Shown here: one piece after another, positions 6,383 to 13,586 of the stretch
Numbering within the stretch: position 1 is the stretch's first letter
Layout of the letters: every line of letters starts with the position of its first letter
The notes under the pieces: model-generated
Databases searched by the model: none
What the model was told of the DNA's origin: nothing
The model's input: the letters and a program-made list of their open reading frames with translations, nothing else
Origin: Clostridium_B lapidicellarium
GTDB lineage: Bacteria > Bacillota > Clostridia > Clostridiales > Clostridiaceae
Assembly: GCF_041224415.1 (NCBI RefSeq)
Contig: NZ_JBGFFE010000039.1
Location: 1-13,779, forward strand
Direction: 5' to 3'
Length of the DNA: 13,779 nt
Program-made: the position numbers and the translations under genes

Positions 6383-7672
6383 ATGGAGATAAAAAAAGGA
6401 GGATCAGTATCTAAGTTATTAGCTGATGTTTATATACCAAGGATGTTTAAGGTGAAACAAATTTTTCCGAGGCCTGTAATTAAGTCAGAGGATATACCAA
6501 ATGTAATAAGAAGAGAACTTTCTCAAAAAAAATTTTCACGAAAAATCAAACCTGGAATGAATATAGCTATTACGGCTGGAAGTAGGGGAATTGCAAATGT
6601 TGCAATCATAACAAAAGCTATAGTTGATTTTGTTTCATCCAGAGGGGCACATCCTTTTGTTGTACCTGCAATGGGAAGTCATGGGGGAGCAACTGCTGAA
6701 GGTCAGCTTGAATTACTTGAAAGTTATGGTATTATGGAGAATTTTTTAAAATGTCCCATAAAATCTTCAATGGAGGTTTCAGTAATTGGGACTTTGAAAG
6801 ATGGAAGAAAAGTAGTTATAGATAAAAATGCCGCACAATCTGATGGAATAATAATATCCTGTCGTATAAAGCCTCATAATGCCTTTAGAGGGAAATATGA
6901 AAGTGGGATTATGAAAATGATGGCAGTTGGACTTGGTAAACAGGTTGGGGCTGAATGTGTACATTCACAGGGAATGGGTAAAATTGGCAACAATATTGAA
7001 CTCATTGGAAAAACTATTTTAAAGAATGCACCAATTCTTTTTGCAATTCCGTGCATAGAAAATTCATTTGATGAGACATGTAAAATAGTTGGCGTTGATT
7101 CCAGTGAAATTCCAGATAGAGAGCCTGAACTTTTAAAAGAGGCATTTTCCAATATGCCAAGAATAATAGTAGGAAAATGTGATGTACTTGTTGTTGATGA
7201 AATAGGGAAAAATTATAGTGGTACAGGTGTAGATCCCAATATAACAGGTACATTTTCTACTAAATATGTGAGCGGTGGAATAGAGGTTCAAAGAACTGCA
7301 ATGCTTGACTTAAGTAAAGAATCCCATGGAAACGGTCTTGGAGTTGGCCTTTCTAGTGTTATAACAAAAAGGCTGTTCGACAAATTGGATGTTGAGAAAA
7401 TGTATCCTAATTGTATTACGAGTACTGTTCTTGAATCGGCAAGGATACCTTGCGTTGCAGCTGATGATAAGGAAGCTGTACAATTTTGTATAAGGACATG
7501 TGTAAATATTGATAAAGAAAATGTAAGAATAGTTAGGATACCAAACAGTTTGCATATTGAACACATAATGCTTTCAGAAGTTTATTATGATGAAATTAAA
7601 AATTATCCTGATCTTGAAATAGAAAGCAAACCGGAGTATATGAAATTTAATGAATACGGTAATTTAATATAG
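6383..7672 (+). CDS. LarA-like (DUF2088) nickel-pincer hydroxyacid racemase/epimerase
   Basis: About 429 residues, the LarA family length. Residues matching the lactate racemase active site are present: His100 in AMGSHGGA, His165 in KPHNAFRG, Lys178 in GIMKMM (the position that carries the cofactor in LarA) and His194 in CVHSQG. Their spacing (65, 13, 16) tracks L. plantarum LarA His108/His174/Lys184/His200, with a three-residue insertion. The protein should bind the nickel-pincer nucleotide, made by LarB, LarC and LarE, none of which is in this window. The superfamily includes racemases of short hydroxyacids and a D-gluconate 2-epimerase. Glycerate, or a hexarate stereocentre, is an attractive substrate here (inference). 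It is the fourth gene of a contiguous operon. ATG 6383 is two bases after the previous stop, and an in-frame GTG at 6374 is an alternative start. Confidence 0.82.
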   Translation: MEIKKGGSVSKLLADVYIPRMFKVKQIFPRPVIKSEDIPNVIRRELSQKKFSRKIKPGMNIAITAGSRGIANVAIITKAIVDFVSSRGAHPFVVPAMGSHGGATAEGQLELLESYGIMENFLKCPIKSSMEVSVIGTLKDGRKVVIDKNAAQSDGIIISCRIKPHNAFRGKYESGIMKMMAVGLGKQVGAECVHSQGMGKIGNNIELIGKTILKNAPILFAIPCIENSFDETCKIVGVDSSEIPDREPELLKEAFSNMPRIIVGKCDVLVVDEIGKNYSGTGVDPNITGTFSTKYVSGGIEVQRTAMLDLSKESHGNGLGVGLSSVITKRLFDKLDVEKMYPNCITSTVLESARIPCVAADDKEAVQFCIRTCVNIDKENVRIVRIPNSLHIEHIMLSEVYYDEIKNYPDLEIESKPEYMKFNEYGNLI

Positions 7673-7686
7673 CTGTTGAATATTAT

Positions 7687-7774
7687 TTAGTTCATATATA
7701 TAAAAATAGATCAATGTAAAGGATTAATATTTGTGCAATTGAATATTGATTGAAGCAGTTAAAAAGATGATAAT
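7687..7774 (+). promoter_or_regulatory. Shared activator-type promoter module, copy 3 (gudD and transporter)
   Basis: TTTGTGCA (7730-7737) continues as AT-TGAATATTG into -35 TTGATT (7746-7751), a 17-bp spacer and -10 GATAAT (7769-7774). The upstream box is degenerate here (TTAGTTCATAT from 7687, 43 bp upstream). The rest aligns without gaps with the modules before the permease, garK and garR. It drives the gudD-transporter pair with a leader of about 75 bases. Confidence 0.75.
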
Positions 7775-7842
7775 TGAATCATAGACAATGTGAAATTTTT
7801 ATTCAAGCATATTTCAAAAAAATCACTGCAGTTAATGTTATT

Positions 7843-7855
7843 GGGGGGGGAAAAG
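7843..7855 (+). promoter_or_regulatory. G8-tract ribosome binding site of gudD
   Basis: Eight consecutive G (7843-7850) followed by AAAAG lead directly to ATG 7856. This decides the start over an in-frame GTG at 7790, which lacks any ribosome binding site and adds 22 residues not expected for GudD. A similar six-G tract serves the permease gene (334-339). Confidence 0.7.
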
Positions 7856-9205
7856 ATGAATAATGAAAAAAATTTAATAAAAAATACACCAGTTGTTACA
7901 GATTTGAAAGTTATACCTGTAGCGGGGTATGACAGTATGCTTCTTAATCTAAGTGGAGCACACGGCCCATTTTTTACACGTAATGTCGTGATTTTGAAAG
8001 ACAATAGTGGAAATATGGGAATTGGAGAAGTGCCAGGAGGAGAAAAAATAAGAAAGACGATAGAAGATTCAACTTCACTTGTTGTTGGACAAAGTATAGG
8101 AAAGTACAAATCAATAATAAAGGCGATAAAGGATACTTTTGCATGCAGAGATTGTCTTGGGAGAGGACTTCAGACTTTTGATCTGAGAATTGCAATTCAT
8201 GCTATGACTGCAATAGAAGCTGCACTTCTCGACCTTGTGGGAAAATATCTTGGAGTACCAGTATGTGAGCTCTTGGGAGAAGGACAGCAGAGAAAATCAG
8301 TAAAGGTTTTAGGTTATCTCTTTTTTGTTGGTGACAGAAAAAAAACGAACCTACCATATTTGGATGAATCAGATTCAAAGGATGAGTGGGTTCGCCTCAG
8401 AAGAGAAAAAGCATTGACTTCGGAAGCAGTAGTAAGGCTCGGAGAAGCGGCCAAGGAAAAATATGGCTTCAAAGACTTCAAACTAAAAGGTGGAGTTTTA
8501 AAAGGAGAAAAAGAAGCAGAAGTTGTTACTGTACTTCATGAAAGGTTCTCTGATGCACGTATAACTCTAGATCCTAATGGAGCTTGGCCATTATGTGAAG
8601 CTATTGATATTTGTAAAAATTTAGTTGGAGTGCTGGCATATGCAGAAGATCCTTGTGGAGCTGAAGGTGGATTCTCAGGGCGTGAGGTAATGTCAGAGTT
8701 CAGAAATGAAGTTGGACTGCCTACAGCTACAAATATGATAGCGACTGATTGGCGCCAGATGGTTCATTCACTTCAGATGCATTCTGTGGATATACCACTT
8801 GCAGATCCTCATTTCTGGACTATGGAAGGTTCGGTGCGTGTTGCCCAGACGTGTAGAGATTGGGGGCTCACCTGGGGTTCACATTCAAACAACCATTTTG
8901 ATATTTCACTTGCTATGTATGCACAAACTGCAGCAGCAGCACCTGGAAAAGTAACAGCCATAGATACACATTGGATATGGCAGGATGGACAATATCTTAC
9001 AAAAAACCCATTCCACATTGTTGGAGGGATGATAAACATTCCTGACAAACCAGGTCTTGGAGTAGACATAGATATGGGAAATGTTAAAAAAGCAAATGAA
9101 TTGTACAATAAAATGTCATTGGGTGCCCGTGATGATTCAGCTGCTATGCAATATTTGGTACCAGGATGGAAGTTTGATAATAAAAAACCATGTTTAGTAA
9201 GATAA
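7856..9205 (+). CDS. gudD: Glucarate dehydratase (enolase superfamily)
   Basis: A 449-residue Mg2+-dependent enzyme that removes water from D-glucarate (and L-idarate) to give 5-keto-4-deoxyglucarate. Every catalytic position of E. coli GudD is found at a constant offset of +4: the KxK pair Lys209/Lys211, metal ligands Asp239, Glu264 and Asn293 with Asn241 beside them, Asp317, and the base His343 in GSHSNNHFD. Length is as in E. coli (446). Intact K-x-K and His/Asp dyads argue for an active dehydratase rather than the GudX-type paralog. It is first in a two-gene unit: its last 16 bases overlap the following transporter gene, coupling uptake to catabolism. It is expressed from copy 3 of the shared promoter module. 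Confidence 0.96.
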   Translation: MNNEKNLIKNTPVVTDLKVIPVAGYDSMLLNLSGAHGPFFTRNVVILKDNSGNMGIGEVPGGEKIRKTIEDSTSLVVGQSIGKYKSIIKAIKDTFACRDCLGRGLQTFDLRIAIHAMTAIEAALLDLVGKYLGVPVCELLGEGQQRKSVKVLGYLFFVGDRKKTNLPYLDESDSKDEWVRLRREKALTSEAVVRLGEAAKEKYGFKDFKLKGGVLKGEKEAEVVTVLHERFSDARITLDPNGAWPLCEAIDICKNLVGVLAYAEDPCGAEGGFSGREVMSEFRNEVGLPTATNMIATDWRQMVHSLQMHSVDIPLADPHFWTMEGSVRVAQTCRDWGLTWGSHSNNHFDISLAMYAQTAAAAPGKVTAIDTHWIWQDGQYLTKNPFHIVGGMINIPDKPGLGVDIDMGNVKKANELYNKMSLGARDDSAAMQYLVPGWKFDNKKPCLVR

Positions 9206-10608
9206 ATTTTAAAGTCAAACCTTTATTGATTTCAATCCTAGTTGGATTAGTAATTTGCTTTATACCAAAACCAAATTTGGTACCTATAAATGGATGGCAT
9301 TTACTTGCAGTTTTTATATTTATTATAGTGGCATGTGCCCTTGGAGCCATGTCACTTGGTTTAGCTTCTTTTGTCGGAATATTTATTTTGACTTTTACAC
9401 ATATAATTACGATAAAAGATGCATTTTCTTCATATAGTGAAAGCCTTATATGGCTTATAGTATGTGCTGATTGTCTTTCTATAGGAATAACTAAAACAGG
9501 ACTTGGTAAAAGACTTGCATATAATATTATAAAGAAAATTGGCAAAAGAACTATAGGAGTTGGATATTCACTAGTACTTTGCGAAGGAATATTGAGTATG
9601 CTTATTCCAAGTGCTACTTCAAGATCTACTGGGATTGTACTTCCTATTACAAAAGCTCTTTCAGAAGCTTATGGTTCAAAAGTTGGAGATGGTACAGAAA
9701 AGAAAGTGGGAGCATTTCTTATGCTTACATCAATACACAGCAATCTTATTTCTTCATCACTTTTTATTACATCTTCTGCCGTAAATTTGCTTGCTATTAG
9801 TATGGCCGGAAATCTTGGTGTAAAGACACATATAACTTTTGGATTATGGTTTATGGTAAGCATAGTTTCTGTATTGTCGAATTTTATGATTGTTCCGGTT
9901 GTTATTTATTTTTTATGTCCACCGGAAATAAAAAAACTTGATAATGTTAAAGAATTAATGGATGGCAAACTTAAACAATTAGGACCCATGAAAAAATCTG
10001 AAAAATTTATGATAATAGTTTTTATTATTGTTGTTACATTATGGATATTTGGGAATATATTTAATATTGATGCTACTACTGTAAGTGTTTTAGGACTTGT
10101 AATACTTATTGGATCTGGAATTGTATCTTGGGAAGAATTTACTGGGAAAAAAGAAATTTGGAATCTTGTGATATGGCTTGGTGCATTTATGATGATGGCA
10201 GGTCAACTTAACAAGCTTGGGATAATAAAGTGGATGAGCAGTATAATAACTCAATATATACGTGGTATACCGCAGTTCCCTGCTCTTGCGATAGTATGTG
10301 TTTCTATGTATTATCTACATTACCTTTTTGCAAGTAATATGGTTCATTTTACTGCATTGTTTTCAGCATTCTTTACAATATTACTTGGTATTGGAGTACC
10401 TCCAGTGCTTTCGGTATTTATTTTAGTAGATATATCGGCACTTAGTTCTGGACTTACGCATTATGGTATAGCACAGGGAGGAGTATATTTTTCAGAAGGA
10501 TATATAAAGCAGAAAGAATGGTGGTTTGCAGGTTTTGTAGTATCAATAGTTCATCTTGCGATACTTCTTCCATTTGCAGCAATATGGTGGAAATTTATAG
10601 GGATTTAA
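9190..10608 (+). CDS. DASS/SLC13-family anion transporter, probable hexarate importer
   Basis: A 472-residue membrane protein of the divalent anion:sodium symporter group (CitT/TtdT/YflS-like), with about a dozen hydrophobic segments. The two substrate/sodium-binding hairpin motifs can be seen as PSATSRSTG at 140-148 and ALSSGLTHYG at 417-426. The basic N-terminus and absence of a cleavable signal fit the family. ATG 9190 lies inside gudD (16-base overlap) without its own clear ribosome binding site, so translation is probably coupled to gudD. Known relatives carry C4 dicarboxylates, citrate or tartrate. Fusion to the gudD transcript makes glucarate/galactarate the likely cargo, replacing the MFS-type GudP/GarP of enterobacteria. 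No terminator is evident after the stop. Confidence 0.88.
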   Translation: MFSKINFKVKPLLISILVGLVICFIPKPNLVPINGWHLLAVFIFIIVACALGAMSLGLASFVGIFILTFTHIITIKDAFSSYSESLIWLIVCADCLSIGITKTGLGKRLAYNIIKKIGKRTIGVGYSLVLCEGILSMLIPSATSRSTGIVLPITKALSEAYGSKVGDGTEKKVGAFLMLTSIHSNLISSSLFITSSAVNLLAISMAGNLGVKTHITFGLWFMVSIVSVLSNFMIVPVVIYFLCPPEIKKLDNVKELMDGKLKQLGPMKKSEKFMIIVFIIVVTLWIFGNIFNIDATTVSVLGLVILIGSGIVSWEEFTGKKEIWNLVIWLGAFMMMAGQLNKLGIIKWMSSIITQYIRGIPQFPALAIVCVSMYYLHYLFASNMVHFTALFSAFFTILLGIGVPPVLSVFILVDISALSSGLTHYGIAQGGVYFSEGYIKQKEWWFAGFVVSIVHLAILLPFAAIWWKFIGI

Positions 10609-10938
10609 TAAAGAAGAGTTTTTGAAGGAAGAAAAGAAATAGAAACCGTGAAAATGTTGAGAAAATTTTTTTCCGGATATTTATTCAATATAGATTTAGA
10701 TGGAGTGTGGACATTAAAGGAGCAGTTGAATTATGCAAAGGTAAAAAGTCCCTTTGAATATAAAAAATTACTATTATAAATAGAAAAATAAAATCTAAAT
10801 AGATTTGAAAACAAGATGGACAGCAATTATGGAATTGGGAGAATTCCTACAGAAAAACATAGATACTTTCTAATCTATACTAAATAATAAATAAGCGTAT
10901 GTCAGTTATTTAACTGACTATAAACTTATTATAGATGA
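10609..10938. other. Intergenic region between transporter and insertion-sequence remnant
   Basis: No convincing gene. An open stretch from GTG 10648 to TAA 10777-10779 would give 43 residues (MLRKFFSGYLFNIDLDGVW near its start). It has no strong ribosome binding site and no family I can recognise, and could be a decayed gene fragment. A perfect 8-bp dyad with a two-base loop, GTCAGTTA-TT-TAACTGAC, lies at 10901-10918 without a T-run, so it looks more like an operator than a terminator. It directly touches the left flanking repeat of the insertion-sequence remnant. The shared TTTGTGCA promoter module is not found here. Confidence 0.4.
10916..10933 (+). repeat. Left imperfect direct repeat flanking the insertion-sequence remnant
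   Basis: GACTATAAACTTATTATA recurs at 11892-11911 with only a two-base TA insertion. The two copies lie just outside the predicted left and right ends of the element (five bases away on the left, two on the right). That is the position of a target-site duplication, although they are much longer than the short duplications usual for this kind of element. Confidence 0.5.
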
Positions 10939-11889
10939 TTGCAGAATTTAAATTTTAAAAGTGTGGATAACTTTTAAAAAATTCCTTAAATTTGAGCAAA
11001 AAAAGAAAATGCTAAATAAGCCTTTTGAAAAAGGGTATGCGAAGCATGTAGGATGATACTTAACTGTGGATATGTGTATTAAGCAGCATATTTGATAAGT
11101 TTATTTAAATTTCTTACTTTAGTCTAAAGCTTCTATGTGCAAACTTTGGCATATTCTTATATGCGGCAGCATAGGGGTTAAAATCTTTATTATTAATAAC
11201 TTTAGCGAAAGCTTTTTGCTTATTTATTTCTGAAACCAGTGTCTTAGGGTTATTCTCTTTAACTTTTGGCTTTAAGCCTGAAGTATCGTAGATAAGCATG
11301 GAATTGAGACCTATATCGGGTGAATTCTTAGGTAGATTTTCATCAATATCGTCACATATTTCAATAATCTTAAGAGTCATTGAGCTGAATAACTCCTCAA
11401 TCTGTTTTTCAAAGGTAGTTTTAAATCTGCTGATGAAAGTTTCATCAGGGATTTGGCTATCAAGTTCACAGAACTTCCTGATGTCTGAGGATAAAGCTAA
11501 AAATATACAAAGAAGACTGGTTGTAGGGATCTTAAATATATGCATTACAATTAGCGATGAAAGCACTGATGCTAAACTGAAGTTTCTATCGCGTCCTAAT
11601 TCTGAGTAATACCTATCGGTAAATGACTTGGGAATAAAGGCATTAATATCAAAATTTTCTTCAAGAAGCTTTAAAAGTTTAACTGGATGCTGGTAAGACA
11701 AAGTGTTAAGTTCAGATAGCTGGTCGCTAAAATTTAATTGTTTAAATTCAGATAAACAAAACATTGCAATTTCCTCCTTTGTGGTTTTTGTTGTGGATTG
11801 ATCCCCTTAACAGGATACCACATTGGAGTGAAATATATAATTAAAGAGTTAAAAAAGTTAGTAAAATCAATGGCTGCAGTATTCTGCAA
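10939..11889 (-). mobile_element. Internally deleted IS1182-like insertion-sequence remnant
   Basis: The proposed ends are TTGCAGAAT at 10939-10947 and its inverse ATTCTGCAA at 11881-11889. A second matched pair, TAACTTTT (10968-10975) and AAAAGTTA (11853-11860), sits exactly 29 bases inside each end, so the terminal repeats are imperfect but in register. Between them lies a truncated transposase on the minus strand. At 951 bp the element is far too short for a full IS of this type. It has lost most of the catalytic region and could only move if an intact copy elsewhere supplied transposase. Family assignment rests on protein resemblance from memory; the boundaries are inferred. Confidence 0.55.
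11079..11764 (-). pseudogene. Transposase pseudogene, central and C-terminal part deleted
   Basis: The minus-strand frame starts at ATG 11764-11762 behind a good AAAGGAGG site and runs 216 residues to a stop at 11114-11116. It resembles the N-terminal part of clostridial IS1182-type transposases, ending in NPYAAAYKNMPKFAH just after an IYDTSG segment that may hold the first catalytic Asp. After that point the protein turns into RSFRLK and stops. In another frame the bases 11079-11123 encode TKVRNLNKLIKYAA followed by a stop, which reads like the natural C-terminus of such proteins. The simplest reading is an internal deletion joining the first third to the last codons out of frame, with the junction near 11130-11145. 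The product would be inactive. Confidence 0.7.
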
Positions 11890-11891
11890 CC

Positions 11892-11911
11892 GACTATATA
11901 AACTTATTATA
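11892..11911 (+). repeat. Right imperfect direct repeat, between the insertion-sequence remnant and garD
   Basis: GACTATATAAACTTATTATA matches 10916-10933 apart from a TA insertion. It ends just before the garD ribosome binding site (AGGAG, 11914-11918), so it may also contain the garD -10 region (TATATA or TATTAT). No good -35 is seen in the adjacent end of the element. Confidence 0.5.
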
Positions 11912-11927
11912 TTAGGAGTGAAATATA

Positions 11928-13451
11928 ATGGATGTCAGAAATATGGAACCTCTATATATCAAAATTAATCCTAAAGACAATGTGGCAGTTATAGTAAATA
12001 AGGGTGGATTAAAAAAAGATACATTATTAGATGGTGGTTTTAAACTTCTTTCAGATATTCCAGAAGCTAATAAAGTAATGCTTGAGGACGTATCAAAAGA
12101 TGAACCTATCATAAGATATGGTGAAATAATTGGATATGCAAAATCTGATCTTAAAAAAGGAAGCTGGCTTCATGAAGATAAAGTAAGACTTCCCAGGGCA
12201 TGTCCTCTGGATAATTTGAAAAGTGGGTATATGGTGGATCATTATAATCCCCTTGAAGGTTATACTTTTTTAGGATACAGAAATGATGACGGAAGTGTCG
12301 GCACAAAAAATATTCTTGGAATTACAACTACGGTTCAATGTTCGGAAGGAGTGGTAAATGTAGCTGTAGATAGAATAAGAAGTGAACTTCTTCCAAAATA
12401 TAAAAATGTAGATGATGTTGTTGCACTTAATCACCTATATGGTTGTGGTGTAGCTATATACGGTGATAATGCCGAAATACCGATAAGGGCAATAAGAAAT
12501 TTATCTAAGAATCCCAATTTTGGGGGACAGCTTCTCACTATATGTCTTGGCTGTGAGAAACTTGTACCGACAATATTATTTCCCAAAATAGAAAACGATG
12601 ATCTTGTAGTTTTACAGGAATGTCATGGTTTTAAAGAAATGATTGATGAAATAATGAGAAAAGCAGAAAAAAAACTTGAAAAGCTAAATTCCCGTACAAG
12701 AGTGGAATGTCCTGTATCAGATCTTGTAGTTGGACTTCAATGTGGTGGAAGTGATGCCTTTTCCGGAATAACTTCAAATCCTGCTGTTGGATTTGCAGCA
12801 GATCTTCTTGTAAGAGCCGGTGCGAAAGTTATGTTTTCTGAAGTTACGGAAATAAGAGATGCAGTACACCTTCTTGCACCTAGAACAAAAGATGACAAAG
12901 TTCTGAAAAAACTTGTCAGGGAAATGAAATGGTATGATAAATACCTTGAAAAATCACACGTTGACAGAGATGCGAATCCATCTCCTGGAAATAAAAAAGG
13001 TGGACTTTCAAATGTAGTAGATAAAGCCTTGGGTTCTGTTGCAAAGTCGGGAACCACGAGTATAGTAGATGTACTCTCTCCAGGTGAGAGAATTAAAAAG
13101 AGAGGAATGACTTATGCGGCAACTCCGGCTAGTGATTTTTTCTGCGGAACAATGCAGCTGGCATCGGGAATGACACTTCAAGTATTTACTACGGGGAGAG
13201 GTACAACCTATAATTTGAAGATAAGTCCTGTGATCAAGGTATCCAGTAATTCAACTTTGAAGGAAAAATGGTTTGATCTTATAGATCTTGATGCAGGTAG
13301 AATAGCAACTGGTAAAAAAAGTATAGAAGAAGTCGGATGGGAATTGTTTAAATTAATAATAGATGTAGCAAGTGGAAGAAAGAAAACTTATGGGGATATT
13401 CATGGACTCTATAATGCACTTGGAATATTCAATCCAGCTCCAATTACATAA
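11928..13451 (+). CDS. garD: Galactarate dehydratase, UxaA/GarD family
   Basis: A 507-residue cytoplasmic enzyme expected to dehydrate galactarate (meso-galactaric acid) to 5-keto-4-deoxyglucarate, the same product as GudD. An N-terminal SAF domain (about residues 1-90) precedes the catalytic UxaA-type region. That region has GTKN near 125, YGCGVAIYGDNAEIPIR from 171 (close to the E. coli GarD GCGVAI segment, followed by the matching NPNFGG), ECHGF near 227 and QCGGSD from 271. Its length is near E. coli GarD (523) and clearly longer than the C-terminal domain alone. ATG 11928 follows AGGAG by nine bases. Altronate dehydratase UxaA is the alternative, but no hexuronate genes are nearby and the neighbours are all diacid genes. 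An insertion-sequence remnant ends 38 bases upstream, and the promoter module shared by its pathway partners is missing. Confidence 0.88.
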   Translation: MDVRNMEPLYIKINPKDNVAVIVNKGGLKKDTLLDGGFKLLSDIPEANKVMLEDVSKDEPIIRYGEIIGYAKSDLKKGSWLHEDKVRLPRACPLDNLKSGYMVDHYNPLEGYTFLGYRNDDGSVGTKNILGITTTVQCSEGVVNVAVDRIRSELLPKYKNVDDVVALNHLYGCGVAIYGDNAEIPIRAIRNLSKNPNFGGQLLTICLGCEKLVPTILFPKIENDDLVVLQECHGFKEMIDEIMRKAEKKLEKLNSRTRVECPVSDLVVGLQCGGSDAFSGITSNPAVGFAADLLVRAGAKVMFSEVTEIRDAVHLLAPRTKDDKVLKKLVREMKWYDKYLEKSHVDRDANPSPGNKKGGLSNVVDKALGSVAKSGTTSIVDVLSPGERIKKRGMTYAATPASDFFCGTMQLASGMTLQVFTTGRGTTYNLKISPVIKVSSNSTLKEKWFDLIDLDAGRIATGKKSIEEVGWELFKLIIDVASGRKKTYGDIHGLYNALGIFNPAPIT

Positions 13452-13486
13452 TGTTTCAAATTTTGTTTATGCATATATATGAAACA
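13452..13486 (+). other. Inverted repeat after garD overlapping the garR regulatory region
   Basis: TGTTTCA (13452-13458) and TGAAACA (13480-13486) can pair around a 21-base loop directly after the garD stop codon. There is no T-run, so termination would be weak. The loop contains the upstream TTTATGCA box of copy 4. Confidence 0.3.
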
Positions 13487-13552
13487 AATTATGGATAGTT
13501 ACTTATATTTGTGCAAATGAACATTGATTGTAATAGCGGAAAATATGATAAT
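13466..13552 (+). promoter_or_regulatory. Shared activator-type promoter module, copy 4 (garR)
   Basis: TTTATGCA (13466-13473) and TTTGTGCA (13508-13515) are 42 bp apart, exactly as before the permease. The second runs through AA-TGAACATTG into -35 TTGATT (13524-13529), a 17-bp spacer and -10 GATAAT (13547-13552). This is the best preserved copy. Confidence 0.78.
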
Positions 13553-13586
13553 AATAATATAAATTAAAGTACAGGAGGATTAACGT

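Noticed and set aside
7790..7855. GTG start giving a 22-residue extension of glucarate dehydratase.
   Set aside because: There is no ribosome binding site, it lies shortly after the predicted promoter, and the catalytic residue numbering and family length fit ATG 7856.
10648..10779. A 43-residue open frame after the transporter gene.
   Set aside because: No ribosome binding site, no recognisable domain and an AT-rich context. A faint likeness of its end to a motif of CoA ligases is too short to use.
10962..10970. A perfect DnaA box (TGTGGATAA, minus-strand TTATCCACA), with a near match at 11065-11073.
   Set aside because: One perfect box with one weak neighbour inside an insertion-sequence remnant, with no cluster and no replication genes, is expected by chance.
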